Assembly: GCA_011032825.1 (NCBI GenBank)
Contig: JAADJZ010000004.1
Span: forward strand, 434,001-498,000
Source of the DNA: Massariosphaeria phaeospora
Taxonomy: Eukaryota > Ascomycota > Dothideomycetes > Pleosporales
Direction: 5' to 3'
Length of the DNA: 64,000 nucleotides
The first letter of the stretch is position 1; every line of letters starts with the position of its first letter. The translations under genes and the position numbers were made by a program. Below, piece by piece: positions 33,997-44,406 of the stretch. The notes under the pieces are model-generated. The model was not told where the DNA came from. It did no database searches and was given only the letters and a program-made list of their open reading frames with translations.

Positions 33997-35252
33997 GTGG
34001 TATTGCGAATTGATCCATGATGGACGAGTTAATCGGTATCTACTCGTGATGAAGGAGGCTCCTTCCGTCGTGACTGCGGGATGTTGACTTCGGCTGGAAC
34101 GTGCGCTCCTTCTAAGGCCACCGCTCTTACCTCTCTCTTCCTAGACATCACCTAGTATAGTATCTACAACAGGGCTTTGTAAAGCTAGAGCTAGATAACC
34201 TACCCATTGCTAAAATCTCCTAGCCTGTCAAGAGGATAGCCTAGAGTCTTCCTCATCGGCAATGGATTATGTCAGCGGGGTGAGACTAGCGTCACTCACC
34301 CAGTCGTTTCCTTTCGCTAGCTGGCCTCTTTGCCCGCGGTCCCTCTTCTCAACAACGCGAACCAAGGTTTCGACTAGTTGTCAGTGGGCTTGTATCTGAT
34401 ACTGAATCCGATGTGCCGGATGGCATTGGGTCTGGTTTTCCTGTTGTTTTTTTTTCACCGTTTCTACCGATCCGTGGTCGCTCGGAGTCTTCTTACATCA
34501 CGATTTACGAGGTCGGCCTGAGCTGTCGAGGTGTTATGCTTCAGGACGGAGAAATGCGTCGTGTGTTTATCGGAGTGTGTTGTCTTCCATTGATTGGACG
34601 TTGGATCAAGCGTGGTGAACATGCCAGATGCATTCGTCAGACACCAACGTCTAGACCAGGCAATTACTTACCAACCTCAGCAGTAAACAGTACCTACCTC
34701 TCTTACCATGACCTGGTCTAGAGACCGGAACGGTGAAGCGGTCGAAGAGACCCTGCGATGGCCACGTCTGGCTAGACAATACGGAGGCCAAACACAATGT
34801 GAATCAAACACACGCAAACAAACCTCGAGAATACTCGGTCTGCCCCAAAACAACTCAAAACACTTGTGAGCTTTGGTGCGATGTTTCCCATGAGCGGGAC
34901 GCCGAAACGCCAAGTTTGGAGACCACACAGATCCGCAACATCAATTCCTCCACCATCTTCGGAAACCCTAACACTATTCGTAGGCGACTGTTTGATGTAG
35001 ACTGTCGTTCAGCCAAGATGTTCTATGTATGTTGCGCAATGATAGATTCCGGCTCCGATGGGGTTTCTCGATAGACTCGACTCTTCAAAAGGCGGTCCAC
35101 AGTACATTGTATGATGGCGTTGTGCTCACAGGTCTTGAGCAACATCAACTTTTACTTCTCTATTAACTTCTGAATATTTCTCGGCCCTTCTTGTTTTAAG
35201 TTGATTATAGTCTGCAGGTCAGCATAACCCAACCTCCTCTCCCATCCTCACA
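33997..35252. other. Intergenic with one dispersed repeat copy
   Basis: About 1.25 kb. An inverted copy of the dispersed repeat lies at about 34141-34250. A T8 run is near 34445. Short frames at 34413-34721 and 34733-35074 have no support as genes. Confidence 0.5.
34141..34250 (-). repeat. Dispersed repeat family, copy B (inverted)
   Basis: The reverse complement reads GACTCTAGGCTATCCTCTTG, then GACAGGCTAGGA, TTTACAAAGCCCTGTTGTAG and ACTATACTAGGTGATGTCTA, aligning with copies A, C and D. The tail beyond this is less clear. Confidence 0.65.
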
Positions 35253-36217
35253 ATGAAGTTTGCTTCCGAAGTCATTTTCGCCGTTCTGGCACTTTCTCAT
35301 CTCGCAGCATCTCAGGATGTCCCCGGCAAATGGACGGTACGTAAACCTTTTCCTATCGACCTGCCTCCATGTCTTGCGGTCGGGTCCTTCGTTCTTATCT
35401 GAAGCCTTGCTCACTTCTACACTAGGGCTCGCTCGCTACCCGTGCGAACCATGCATCTCTCGTAAAGCGTCAGCTCCAACTCGGCGAGCTCAATCTTGGC
35501 GGAGGGTCCAGTGAAAGAGCACAACAGCAGAACGACGCTGCTGATGGTGGGTTGACCATAGGAGGCCTTACCTTGGGAGGTCCCGGTGGTGGCATCAATC
35601 TCGCAACAGACAGCCAGGGTCAAGTGGAAGAGGTTCAAGCTCAAGAGGCTCAAGAGGAAGAAATTCAAGTTGAAGAAGCTGTTGAAGGCGAAGCTCCCGC
35701 AGTCGACGAGAGTCCGGTTGAAGACGCTGTTCCAGGCGAAGCTCCCGCCGCCGGAGAACTCGAAGCTGGAGCTTTCGCAAACCAGAACCAAGCACCTGAT
35801 GGAAACGCTACTGCACTCGCCGAAGGCAGCGCGGCTCAAGCCGATGCCCAGGCCCTGGATATCGTGGCTCAGGCCAACCCAGATATAGTTGAAGCACAAC
35901 CAGGTGAAGTTGAAGCCGCTGCTGGTGCAGCAGCTGAAGCCCAACCTGGCCGTATCGAGGGCCAAGAAGCCCAACAAGAAGGCCAGCAAGCTCAGCAGGA
36001 GGCCGAAGGAGAGAATGCCGTCAAAGCTACTGAGGAGTCCGAGCAGTTCGCCGAAGAGTCTGGAATCACCCTCGACCAGGACGGCAATGCCGTTAACGCA
36101 GGAGGAAACTTGGGTATCACTCAGGGTTCTGATGGAAGCCAGTCTATTGGTGGTGAGAACGGAATCAACATTGCCGCAGATGGCAAGGCTACTATCGCTG
36201 GGAATGAGACGGAGTAG
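35253..36217 (+). CDS. Secreted acidic protein with processing site, function unknown
   Basis: A 291-residue protein from exons 35253-35336 and 35426-36217 (89-nt intron, phase 0). A signal peptide is clear: MKFASEVIFAVLALSHLAAS, cleavage expected near residue 20. A K42-R43 pair just before QLQLGELNLGG looks like a Kex2 site. The mature region has no cysteine, is rich in Ala, Gln and Glu (EAQ/EEA/GEAP runs) and is flanked by two similar Gly/Ile/Asn segments (GGGINLATDSQG near the start, GENGINIAADGKA at the end). I do not recognise a family. It could be a cell-wall or secreted effector-like protein; that is speculation. The upstream ATG context CACAATGAAG is good. Confidence 0.75.
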
Positions 36218-37342
36218 CTTCTCATGCCAGACGCGTTGGTGTGCTGATTCATGCTGGAGGTGGATCTCGACGCGTTTATGGAGGAGTCTGGGCATGGATA
36301 TTACTACGTCTTCGTTGATGCTTTATGAATATCACGCTACTTCTGAATGTGACATCTCAAATTCTATCTTCTTGCTACTAGGTTTAATCTGCTCGGCACA
36401 TAATTGCTGAACAGGAAGCGCGGGATATACACCAAGCAATAGATGCAATTAACAAAACAGTCAACACCTCTCGCCATAACAGAGCGCCCTGCACAGCAGG
36501 ACTATCAAGACATCTAGATCTCTGCGATGCTCTAGACAGTATCAAAAATAGCACCCAGGCAATGCCACAATCAGGCCAAAAAAAGTCCAAAAAATACATA
36601 CCTAGCGTAGCTGCTGAACCAGCGACGGCGGGAATCGAACCCAAGGCCGTCGCCCCATGACCTATCTTCAGCCCGTTCAGGTCATGGCCCTCACCAAACT
36701 ACACTTTAGTGGGAAATCCTGTCTTTTGTTAGCGAATAGAGGATTTGGGAAGATTGGAGTATATAAGGTGTGTTTAATGAGAGAGAGGCGCTAGTATGGT
36801 GAGTGAGATTGGAAGGCTACCAAGGCGGCGGGTGCACACGTCATTGCAACGGACTAGCGATTTATTTGTGCGTCACAAGCAACAGTCTTGCGGTACTGCA
36901 GGAGTGTGCTCTTGGGTCTTGGCGTGTGCCTGTTACGGCTGCCCGACGGCTTAGTAGGCCACATGCTGGCCTAGCAGACGCGGTATGTTTGGTCTATCTT
37001 GTGATGCTTTCTAAGTTGCGAGGGTTCTGCCGGGGACCTCACCAAACAACCAAACGGTTTTTCATTCGGTAGCTATGAACTCATTCTCATGGCAACGCCT
37101 CGCTCGCCACGGAACTTTCCTCGCAACGCTTTGGCTTTATAAACCCCTCTAAAACCCACCGCTGACAGACCCACCTCTGGCACATTCATCTGCAACTCTT
37201 CCATCAACCGCTCTTGTCGAGAGGGAGCCTCTTCGACCCAACCTCTGTCGCGGACCGAACAACGCATCCTGCGCACCTCTCTCATCCAGCCAGACCAACA
37301 TCCTCGTCATCAACGAGCCTTCACGGTACAACACACGTTACA
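36218..37342. other. Intergenic with a tRNA-like hairpin
   Basis: About 1.1 kb. On the minus strand at about 36619-36715 there is a GGTTCGATTCC box, an upstream TAGTTTGGTGAGG motif and a 9-bp stem (CCATGACCT/AGGTCATGG), but no pairing acceptor stem. The rest looks like 3' and 5' untranslated DNA. Confidence 0.4.
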
Positions 37343-38092
37343 ATGACCGACTACGCAGGGTACACGGACGCCGAGATTAACACTTTGCTTGAAACTTTCA
37401 ATCTCCCAACTGGGGGTGGTAGGAGGAAGATGCTCGCGCGGCTTATCAAGAAAGGGGACAAGGATGAGCCCGAGGCGCTGGTCATCGAAGCTCTCGGCAA
37501 GGCTGCGGCAGACGTAAAGAACACCGCAGATACGGCGGGCGAGCTAGTGGTCGATGGTACTGGTCCGGTCAAGAAGAAGAGGAAGAACAAGCACAACAAC
37601 CGTAAGAAGGGTCAAAAGAAGGCGAGCGAGAACGCGACCGCGAACGGTGAAGCAGAGCAGGACATCGATTCTAAGCACCCGCTCGATCAGAAGACGGAGT
37701 CCGAAGCGTCCACCGATCATTCCGAGACGTCCGAGACTGCCATGCCATCTACAGCTGTCCAGGAACCCGACGACCTCCCCGACAACCTTAAGGACAAATC
37801 CGGAGACGGTGTGGGGGAGGGAGAAGTCGGTATGAGGGACAATGACACCTACGGAGCTACTCTGGTCGTCCTCGTCGCGCTGCTTGTCGGCTGCTGCTGG
37901 TTCGTCTCGCACAACTACACGGGCAAGGATCTGAAGGAGCTTGGTTTGCAGACGTTGGAGATGATCAAGCATCCTGTGCAGGCGACTAAGGAGGCAATAT
38001 GGGGTAAACCGCACAACAAGACCGTAGCTGTGTCCTTTGCGGAACGTGCGAGGGAGTTTGGCCAGATTGCGCTGAAGAAGGTGCGGGAGTGA
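37343..38092 (+). CDS. Single-pass membrane protein with SAP-like N-terminus
   Basis: A 249-residue protein of unknown function. Residues 8-37 (EINTLLETFNLPTGGGRRKM then LARLIKKG) resemble the two-helix SAP/HeH fold used for DNA or chromatin contact. A lysine-rich stretch at 77-93 could be a nuclear signal. An acidic Ser/Thr-rich region follows, then one hydrophobic segment at 170-189 (YGATLVVLVALLVGCCWFVS) and a 60-residue basic tail. That order is reminiscent of Heh/LEM-type inner nuclear membrane proteins, but the match is weak and the homology is not proven. The start at 37343 follows CACGTTACAATGAC; the frame is open further up to 37214 with unconserved text. Confidence 0.65.
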   Translation: MTDYAGYTDAEINTLLETFNLPTGGGRRKMLARLIKKGDKDEPEALVIEALGKAAADVKNTADTAGELVVDGTGPVKKKRKNKHNNRKKGQKKASENATANGEAEQDIDSKHPLDQKTESEASTDHSETSETAMPSTAVQEPDDLPDNLKDKSGDGVGEGEVGMRDNDTYGATLVVLVALLVGCCWFVSHNYTGKDLKELGLQTLEMIKHPVQATKEAIWGKPHNKTVAVSFAERAREFGQIALKKVRE

Positions 38093-38667
38093 ACGCTGGT
38101 ATTGGCGAGCTACCGCTGGATGATGCCGTGACGGCTAGCTGGACTTGAGAAGGCCTGGTGGGACGAGAGTGTGTGCTATGTACTAGGGCACTTACCTAAG
38201 TAATCTGAGCCATCGATCCATATCGTTTTCCTCGAGTCTTGATTACCATATCCCTACTTTCCTTAGTGAATGACTATGCATTGAGTCCGCCCAAATCCAA
38301 ATATCCGTGATTCTAAGTCTACGTCAGGAGAACCAGCAACGGCGCCGCTAGAGTTGTATAGCCCCAGAACTCGAGCAGTGTCTGGCAATGTGGTGCCTAC
38401 TAAGGACCCCGACTGTTCACTGTCGTACCTCCATGCCCATCACAGCCCTCGGGACTCTGGATAGTGCAACGACGTCACCAGTACGCCACAAGTGAACATT
38501 CAGTACCGAGTACTTGGTCGTGCCTGCCTCATCTGCTCGAGGGACGTGCGCGTATCGCGTGACTGCCGCGAAAGAGTTTTCTCTGTCGCCACTGCACCCC
38601 GCTCCGACTTCTTGTCACGACACACCACACACAACTTCTTCTCCACCAGAACGAAGTTGCCGTCCAA
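38093..38667. other. Intergenic
   Basis: About 575 bases between the SAP-like gene and the first gene of the accessory block. Presumed terminator and promoter; nothing distinct. Confidence 0.5.
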
Positions 38668-40036
38668 ATGTCGTACAACACACCAGGTGGCAGGGGAGGA
38701 TTCAATGCCGGAAGGAGTGGAGGATTTGGTGCCGGGAGGAGTGGAAGCTGGGCAGGCCGAGGCCGGGGTCGAGGAAGAGGGACTGCACCGCCTGGTGCGC
38801 CCAGCGGTCCTCGTGGACAGGCAAGTGGATGGCCGGGTAATGCGTAAGTCGTCTAAGTCCTTTGGAGTTTACCAACCACTTACAAGATGTAGAGTTCAGA
38901 ATGGGCAGGGCAACTGGCAGGGCAGTGGGCATGGCAGTGGGCAGAGCAATGTGCAGGGCAGTGGGTTTGCAGGTGGACAGCAGGCTGGATTCGGTGGGGA
39001 TCACGGAGGAGCGCAGCCTGGGTATGTTCAAGCCGCAGGAGGTGGTGTCTTCTCTTTCGCCCCGTCTATGTCGGGGCGTGGAGGATTTGGATGGGGCCGG
39101 GGCCGAGGCCGCGGATCGAATCACCAAGGACCACATGCATTCGCTGCTTCGCCAAATCCCGCGCCGCCACTGAATTCGACGCCGGTAGCTCTTGATCCTC
39201 GCCGGTTTTTCCCGCCGCATGGGACCTACGTGGATCAGCCGGACATCCCGGTGACACTTGGGCATACACGGGTTTACCCCGACTGCCTCAACTGCGGCCA
39301 GGTGCGGGGGAATACAGAAGAGCATCCCGTTGACTGGAAGTTGTGCCGGGTGCCGTGCCAGTTCTGCCGCAATACGCATACTGGCTTCGCCTGTACAAGG
39401 CTATATGCCAGCGAGTCGTGGTGGAGGACCCACAACAATCGTACGCCGGACGGGGTTCAGATTCGCCCAAGTGAGACGCAGAGGGCCATCCTAGCCAGGG
39501 ATAACGCCTTCTTCCGCAACTTCCCGGCTCCACTCACCAGGGAGGTCGTGTATATGAAGCGGAAGGCGTCCGCAATGCAGGATCCCCTCGTAGAGTGGGA
39601 GCGAGAGAAGTTCAAACGGCAGTCGCTGGAGAAGGCCATGCAGACAGAGTCGGGTAAAGTCGTCCAAGCCTCACAGAGGGCGACTACTGCTCTTGCGAAA
39701 GAGCTCGAGACTCGCGAGGAAAATGTCCAAATCGTGAGCAGACAGCAAGAGATTGAAAAGGAGAAAGAGGCGCTGGCGAAGAGGGTGGAAGAGCAGGCGT
39801 TGAGGATGGAAGAGTACGCGTCGAGGATAGCCAAGCTGGAACGCCAAGTGGGAGGAGAAGTCACCAATCCCGCTAGAGCCATCACGGTCGCTCCCGCTGG
39901 ACGCGATGCTCTCCCAGCGACTTCTGGGGTTGTGCCACTAGATCAACCTACCATCAAGACCGAGGAAGACGCAGAGGTTGACGCCCTATTCAGTGTGAGC
40001 CCTATGGGCACGCCTGATAGTCTCAAGCGTAACTGA
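38668..40036 (+). CDS. Orphan Gly-rich, Cys/His-cluster, coiled-coil protein
   Basis: A 439-residue protein from exons 38668-38843 and 38893-40036. The N-terminal 150 residues are Gly/Arg/Gln-rich with RGG-like repeats (GRSGG, GRGRGRGRG, QGSGHGSG). A Cys/His cluster follows: C190-x2-C193, C210-x3-C214-x2-C217-x3-H221-x4-C226, similar to but not the standard zinc knuckle. Residues from about 320 to 400 are a charged coiled coil (QQEIEKEKEALAKRVEEQAL). RGG plus a zinc cluster hints at RNA binding; this is inference. No family recognised. The intron is the twin of one in the co-chaperone gene. The start at 38668 (CCAAATGTC) was chosen because the Gly-rich text begins there; the longer frame from 38492 reads through the intron in another phase. 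Confidence 0.7.
38844..38892 (+). other. Intron twin of 32409-32457 (introner-like)
   Basis: A 49-nt intron with the same length and 41 of 49 identical positions as the third intron of the co-chaperone gene. Splicing here joins AAT GC to A GTT and keeps the frame. Confidence 0.85.
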
Positions 40037-40074
40037 AAGACGTTGCGTTGAGTGCTGTAGTGCCGGGTTGGACA

Positions 40075-40612
40075 GAGTGCCGAATTCATGACACATGTCT
40101 TGAAATCGTGCGAATACTCCAAGCTAAGTGTCGGCTTCAAAGCTTTATGCTTGACATCGTGTGACTACTTGAGCTGAAGGATTAGGTTTTAAGGAGTTCG
40201 CATTCAGGATACATGCCTGATTTCGTATATACTCCAAGCTGAGTGTCGATTTCAAAGCTATATGCTTGAAATCGTGTAAGGACTTGAGCTGAGGGATTGA
40301 GGAGTTCGCATTCAGGACACGTGCCTGACTACGTGTATGCTCCAAGCTGAGTGTCGTTCTCAAAGATCTATTCCTGACAACGTGAAAGTACTCAGCTGAG
40401 GGATTAGGGAGTTCGACTTCTGGCTACATGCCTGGACTCGTATATGCTCCAAGCTGAGTGTCATTCTCAAAGATATATTCTTGAAAACGTGCAAAGTACT
40501 CAGCTAAAGGATTAGGGAATTAGAGTTCACATGCGCTGAAGTCGTGTGTATACTCTAAGCTCAGTTTCGGTCCAAATAACACGCTCCAAACCGTATGGAC
40601 TCTAAGCTGAGT
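40075..40612. repeat. Degenerate tandem repeat, unit about 107-115 bp
   Basis: The marker CTCCAAGCTGAGTGTCG or a close variant recurs near 40117, 40232, 40340, 40447, 40553 and 40600. Between markers the units share TTCAAAG, GCTTGAAATCGTG, CTTGAGCTGAGGGATT and GAGTTCGCATTCAGGA. About five units. Confidence 0.8.
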
Positions 40613-41389
40613 GCCTGCCCATAGCCCATGGCCCAGAGGATAGATCGAGTCGGTGCCGGAAGGAGAGTCAGAGTGACTGCTGGACTCTCAAATATACTAT
40701 AGTTTCTTAATAAAAATGGCATGTGCCCGTGATTATGGAGTGTTCTACCTGTTTATAAGTACAACTTTGCGAAGATGATATGCATGCTAATGCGGAGTTC
40801 TGGGAATGATCATTAGAATGACGATATAGGTCGTGGCCCAATGCTTGTAGATGAAGGAAGCGCGGTGATAGACGAGGACACGTCAAGACTTTAGTGCCAG
40901 GGCTAGCTTCGGCGCACGTTCACATGTCAGATTAGTCAGCGTAAAGAACACTCAGTATGAGATTATCGGCTTTTTTTTTACTATAGCTGCCCGCTGCCCT
41001 CGTAAAGGTTCTTGTTCATACCACAGTCGTCACTTTATATTAGCCACACGATACCGCGAGAAACAGCTTTAAGAGTAGCGAAAAGTAACCGACAGCACAA
41101 GCACAGAACCTGATGTTAGTGTCACGGAAAGTTGCAATCAGGTGTGTGCAAATGAAATGAATTGGTTGAGTACGTGGAGGCCCAAGGAAAGTAATCGAAC
41201 CATTGCATTGGTCGTGAGATGAAGAAAAAGGTGGCTGCCTTTCTCTACCCTGTGTGCTCATCTTCGGGTGCATGCCCATCTCGATCGCCACTCGCACATT
41301 CTCGACCGTGTTGTCGAACTCCAGCGTCGTCATGCGGTTAGCGGGCTACTTGGACTACCCTTGGATGAATCGACCCATGCGGACAGCTC

Positions 41390-41725
41390 TTACTTTGCCG
41401 TACATTCAGGATCACGGCCTGCACCTTGACAGCCCTGCTTACCTTGGGAAGAATCAAAGACTGCACCTTGACAACCCCGTTTACCTTAATGAACTGCAGG
41501 ATCAAGGCCTGCTCCTTTACAGCTTGGGAAAAATCAAAGACTGCACTTTGACTGATCTTGTTAATACTGCAGGATCAAGGCATACACCTTGACAGCCCTG
41601 CTTACCTTGGAGAGAATCAAAGACTGCTCTTTGGCTGCTCTCATGTCTCGTTCGTAGGATTAAGGCCCGTACCTTAACAGCCCCACTCATCTCTAAGAGG
41701 TTCAAAGCCGTTGCCTTGACCGCTC
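41390..41725. repeat. Degenerate tandem repeat, AATCAAAGACTGC motif
   Basis: Recurring phrases: CTGCAGGATCAAGGC, CACCTTGACAGCCCTGCTTA, CCTTGGGAAGAATCAAAG and ACTGCACCTTGAC. AATCAAAGACTGC occurs near 41452, 41530 and 41615. The array runs up to the end of the next minus-strand gene. Confidence 0.7.
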
Positions 41726-41738
41726 TCATAAATCGACC

Positions 41739-42289
41739 TCAGGCCTGTGGACCGGTGGACAGAAGATCTGAATCGACGGCCTTCTGGGCCTCTGCGATTT
41801 CATACTCTAGATCTTCGTCCGAATCGATGTCTTTGGACGGAGGAAGTGAATCGACGGCCTTTTGGGCCTCTGCGAGTTCATACTCTAGATCTTCGTCCGA
41901 CTCGATGTCTTTGTCGCCGTCTGGCCCTCGCATAACCTTGGAGACCTTACCCTGTTGGTCAGTGTATGTCTCGCGAGCGACGAATGGGTTTCCGGCTTTC
42001 GTAGCTTCCTCCGCGGCAACCCTCGCCTCAGCCCTGAGGTGAGGGTAGTCGGTCATGATCTCTGAAAGCCAATCTGGTCTGGCATAAGCAGAATCGGGCG
42101 GGGGGTTCGGCACCATCGGGGAATTCGGTACCGGCTGAGGATTTGGCCGGGGGTTTGATGTATGTCCCACGAGAGCCTGCCGTCCCTGGCCGAGTGCGCC
42201 ACGTCCAAAGACGGCCTGACGCGATGTCTGAATTCTTACACCAGCAATCCCCAGAGGAAACTGTAGATATGAGGGGTCGATCCGGAATG
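41739..42289 (-). CDS. Orphan acidic protein, last exon; 5' end unresolved
   Basis: I do not recognise this gene. The frame is open from an acceptor-like TTGTAAG/CATTCC (exon from 42289) to a stop at 41739, about 183 residues. It starts with FRIDPSYLQFPLGIAGVRIQ and a Gly/Arg/Gln-rich stretch, then Pro/Asn-rich text, a helical region (DWLSEIMTDYPHLRAEARVA) and ends with a 26-residue acidic unit repeated twice (KDIESDEDLEYELAEAQKAV / KDIDSDEDLEYEIAEAQKAV). The repeats are also near-identical in DNA. No first exon with a fitting phase was found upstream, so the gene may be partial. It lies between tandem arrays in the accessory block. Confidence 0.5.
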
Positions 42290-42700
42290 CTTACAAGAGT
42301 ACGGTATAAGATCAGGGCAGTGGTGGGACGTAGCACTGTGCTGACGCGAGACAGGGACAGCCACTTCGTGCTGTTACAAACAATGAGATGTGCGTCAGTG
42401 TATCTCTAAGGGCTCTGTTACGTTGGCGAAGCATGTCAAGAGGCTAGCTACATGCCGAGAGAAGCACCCATGGCGCCGGGAATGTATACTGGTTAACTTC
42501 ATATGCTTGAGGTAGTGGGCAACAAGCGATGAGCTCCTATAGTCATGCAGGGTTAGTTTAAGGAGGATGTACGTCAGTTCATACTATCTGGGCGCATTCA
42601 ATGCCAGATTCGAATTTCACGATGAGATAGGTATTTTAAACGTGAATAGAAGACTAGTCTACTATACCCAGATTCGTTGACGAGGTACACAACCATGGTA
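42290..42700. other. Intergenic
   Basis: About 410 bases that should contain the missing first exon of the preceding gene; I could not define it. Confidence 0.4.
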
Positions 42701-44034
42701 TTATGTCTCCGGCGCCAGCTCCTCGTTGATGAACTTGACCAACTTCGCAACCTCGTTTCTTCCGGCATTAACCTTCTCGACGGCCTTTCCGACTTTCTCC
42801 TGCCACCAATCCCTCTCCCCCGCTAACTTCCGGCAATCCTCCTCCCACTTTATCCTCCACTTATCAATCAGCAGCTTCTGTTCCCCATACTGCCGTGTGA
42901 TAAGCTTTACAGCCCGCAGGGAAACCCCTCTGTCTCCATTTTCTGCTGTGGAGTAGTCCCAGAAGTTTGAGTCAGCGGTTGCAAACCGTGGATCGCCTGA
43001 TGCTTCCGCCTCTGCCTGGATGAACCCTCTTATGTGTTCGTAGACATCTAGTTCTACCTCCGCACAGGAATCTGCCTCCGATCTCCAGTCGTCTCGCTCC
43101 TTTTCCACGTCTTTGAGCTTTTTCTGCATATCGGAGACTTCGGATCTCGACGATGTCAAGTCAGCCACAAGCCCACCCTTTCCGTCCTTGCCGTTATATT
43201 TCACCACAAGGTTATTGTACTTTAGACGAACATCCTCGTACGTTTTCTTATGAGAATCAAGCTCTGCAGCAAGACCACCCTTACCCTCATACTTTTCCTT
43301 TAGGGCGGCATGCTCTGCAACAAGCCCACCCTTGCCATCAGCACCATGGTACTGGGCCTTGAGAGCTTCAAACTCTTCAGACTTGGACCTTAGAGCCGTA
43401 AGCTCTAATGCCAGTCCTCCTTTACCGTCAGTACCCTCGTACTTTAGTTTTAACCCCTCCAACTCATTAGACCTAGACCTCAGAGCCTCAAGCTCCGACA
43501 TCAGTCCTCCACTACCATCCTCCCCTTCGTATTTGAGCTTCAGAGCCCTAAGCTCTGACGCTAAACCTCCACTACCATCCTCCCCTTCGTATTTAAGCTT
43601 CAGAGCCTCAAGCTCTGACGCCAAACCTCCACTGCCATTCTCCCTCTCGTATTTGACCTTGAGCTCCTCGAGCTCGCTCTTCAGGGCGGTATACTCCACT
43701 GGGTAGAGCTTGAACTGGTCTACGGCGAGGGTGTATTGGACTAGACTGAGTTAGTACGTGGAAGTCTTGAAACGATGTTACATACTCTCCAGCTTATCCT
43801 TCCGTGCTACCAGCCGCTCTATGAGCTCCGAGCTCGTGTCCGCAGATGTAAACATATCAGTCGCCTTGGCAATCGGCTCCAGATGAACTAAAACGCGTTC
43901 ATCTGTCTTCTCGGCTACTTGTTTCCTCTTTCCGGCAAGCTTCGAGATAATGTTTCACCCGGATGGGCCGCGTGGTTGTGCATTATGAGCCCAATCTCGA
44001 GGTCATCTCGATTTGGGAGATAACCGTCGTCCAT
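42701..44034 (-). pseudogene. Orphan coiled-coil repeat protein, one-base break in exon 1
   Basis: Start at 44034, exon 1 to 43786, a 45-nt intron (GTATGT donor, GTACTAAC branch), exon 2 43740-42701. With one base restored the product is 429 residues. The open frame breaks near 43953-43955: HPGE continues in the next frame as IISKLAGKRKQVAEKTDER. One more A in the AAA run fixes it and makes the exon phase fit. The central part is a tandem of about seven 20-32-residue units with the pattern ELEALKLKYEGEDGSGGLA; the C-terminus is a charged helical region (WEEDCRKLAGERDWWQEKVG). A long coiled coil is likely. Not a known family. Error or genuine decay; see findings. Confidence 0.6.
43170..43690 (-). 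repeat. In-gene tandem repeat, about 60-bp units
   Basis: Units encode (S)ELEALKLKYEGEDGSGGLA. The copies at 43500-43560, 43560-43620 and 43620-43680 are nearly identical in DNA; earlier ones are longer and more diverged. Confidence 0.8.
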
Positions 44035-44406
44035 GATGAAAGACACAGACAAAGTGAGGTGTTTGCAGAACGATGGAAAATTAACTAGACGAGATTTGTG
44101 CACTGGCGCGCGCGCATGTGCCCGCAACGACAAAGGAAGTCGCAGCCCACCACACCCACAGTCCAACCCACCAGATATCGTTCACGGTACAAGGCAAGAA
44201 AGTAATGAACTTAGAATCTACGATAGATAGCGCGAACGTATGCTTGATGTGGTATTTATCCTTTGCAGGTGATGCGTGATCAAGCAATGCAATGGCCGAG
44301 CAGGGGAGCGCGTAACTTCCTCTTGAGATCGGTGTGCATGCGTCCTATAGGCGATCAGACTGAAGAGAATTTTCGCTCTTACATCTCATCTTCCTTACAT
44401 CCCACC
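44035..44406. other. Divergent promoter of two orphan genes
   Basis: About 370 bases between the starts of the minus-strand coiled-coil gene (44034) and the plus-strand gene (44407). Holds a GCGCGCGC run near 44106. No gene seen. Confidence 0.5.

Larger units (their letters stand above)
40037..41738. other. Intergenic with two tandem-repeat arrays
   Basis: About 1.7 kb. Holds the arrays at 40075-40612 and 41390-41725, and between them AT-leaning sequence with a T9 run near 40970. No gene supported. Confidence 0.5.

Noticed and set aside
43930..43960. A splice explanation for the frame break in the coiled-coil gene
   Set aside because: The only GT...AG pair there gives an intron of about 20 nt, too short for splicing.
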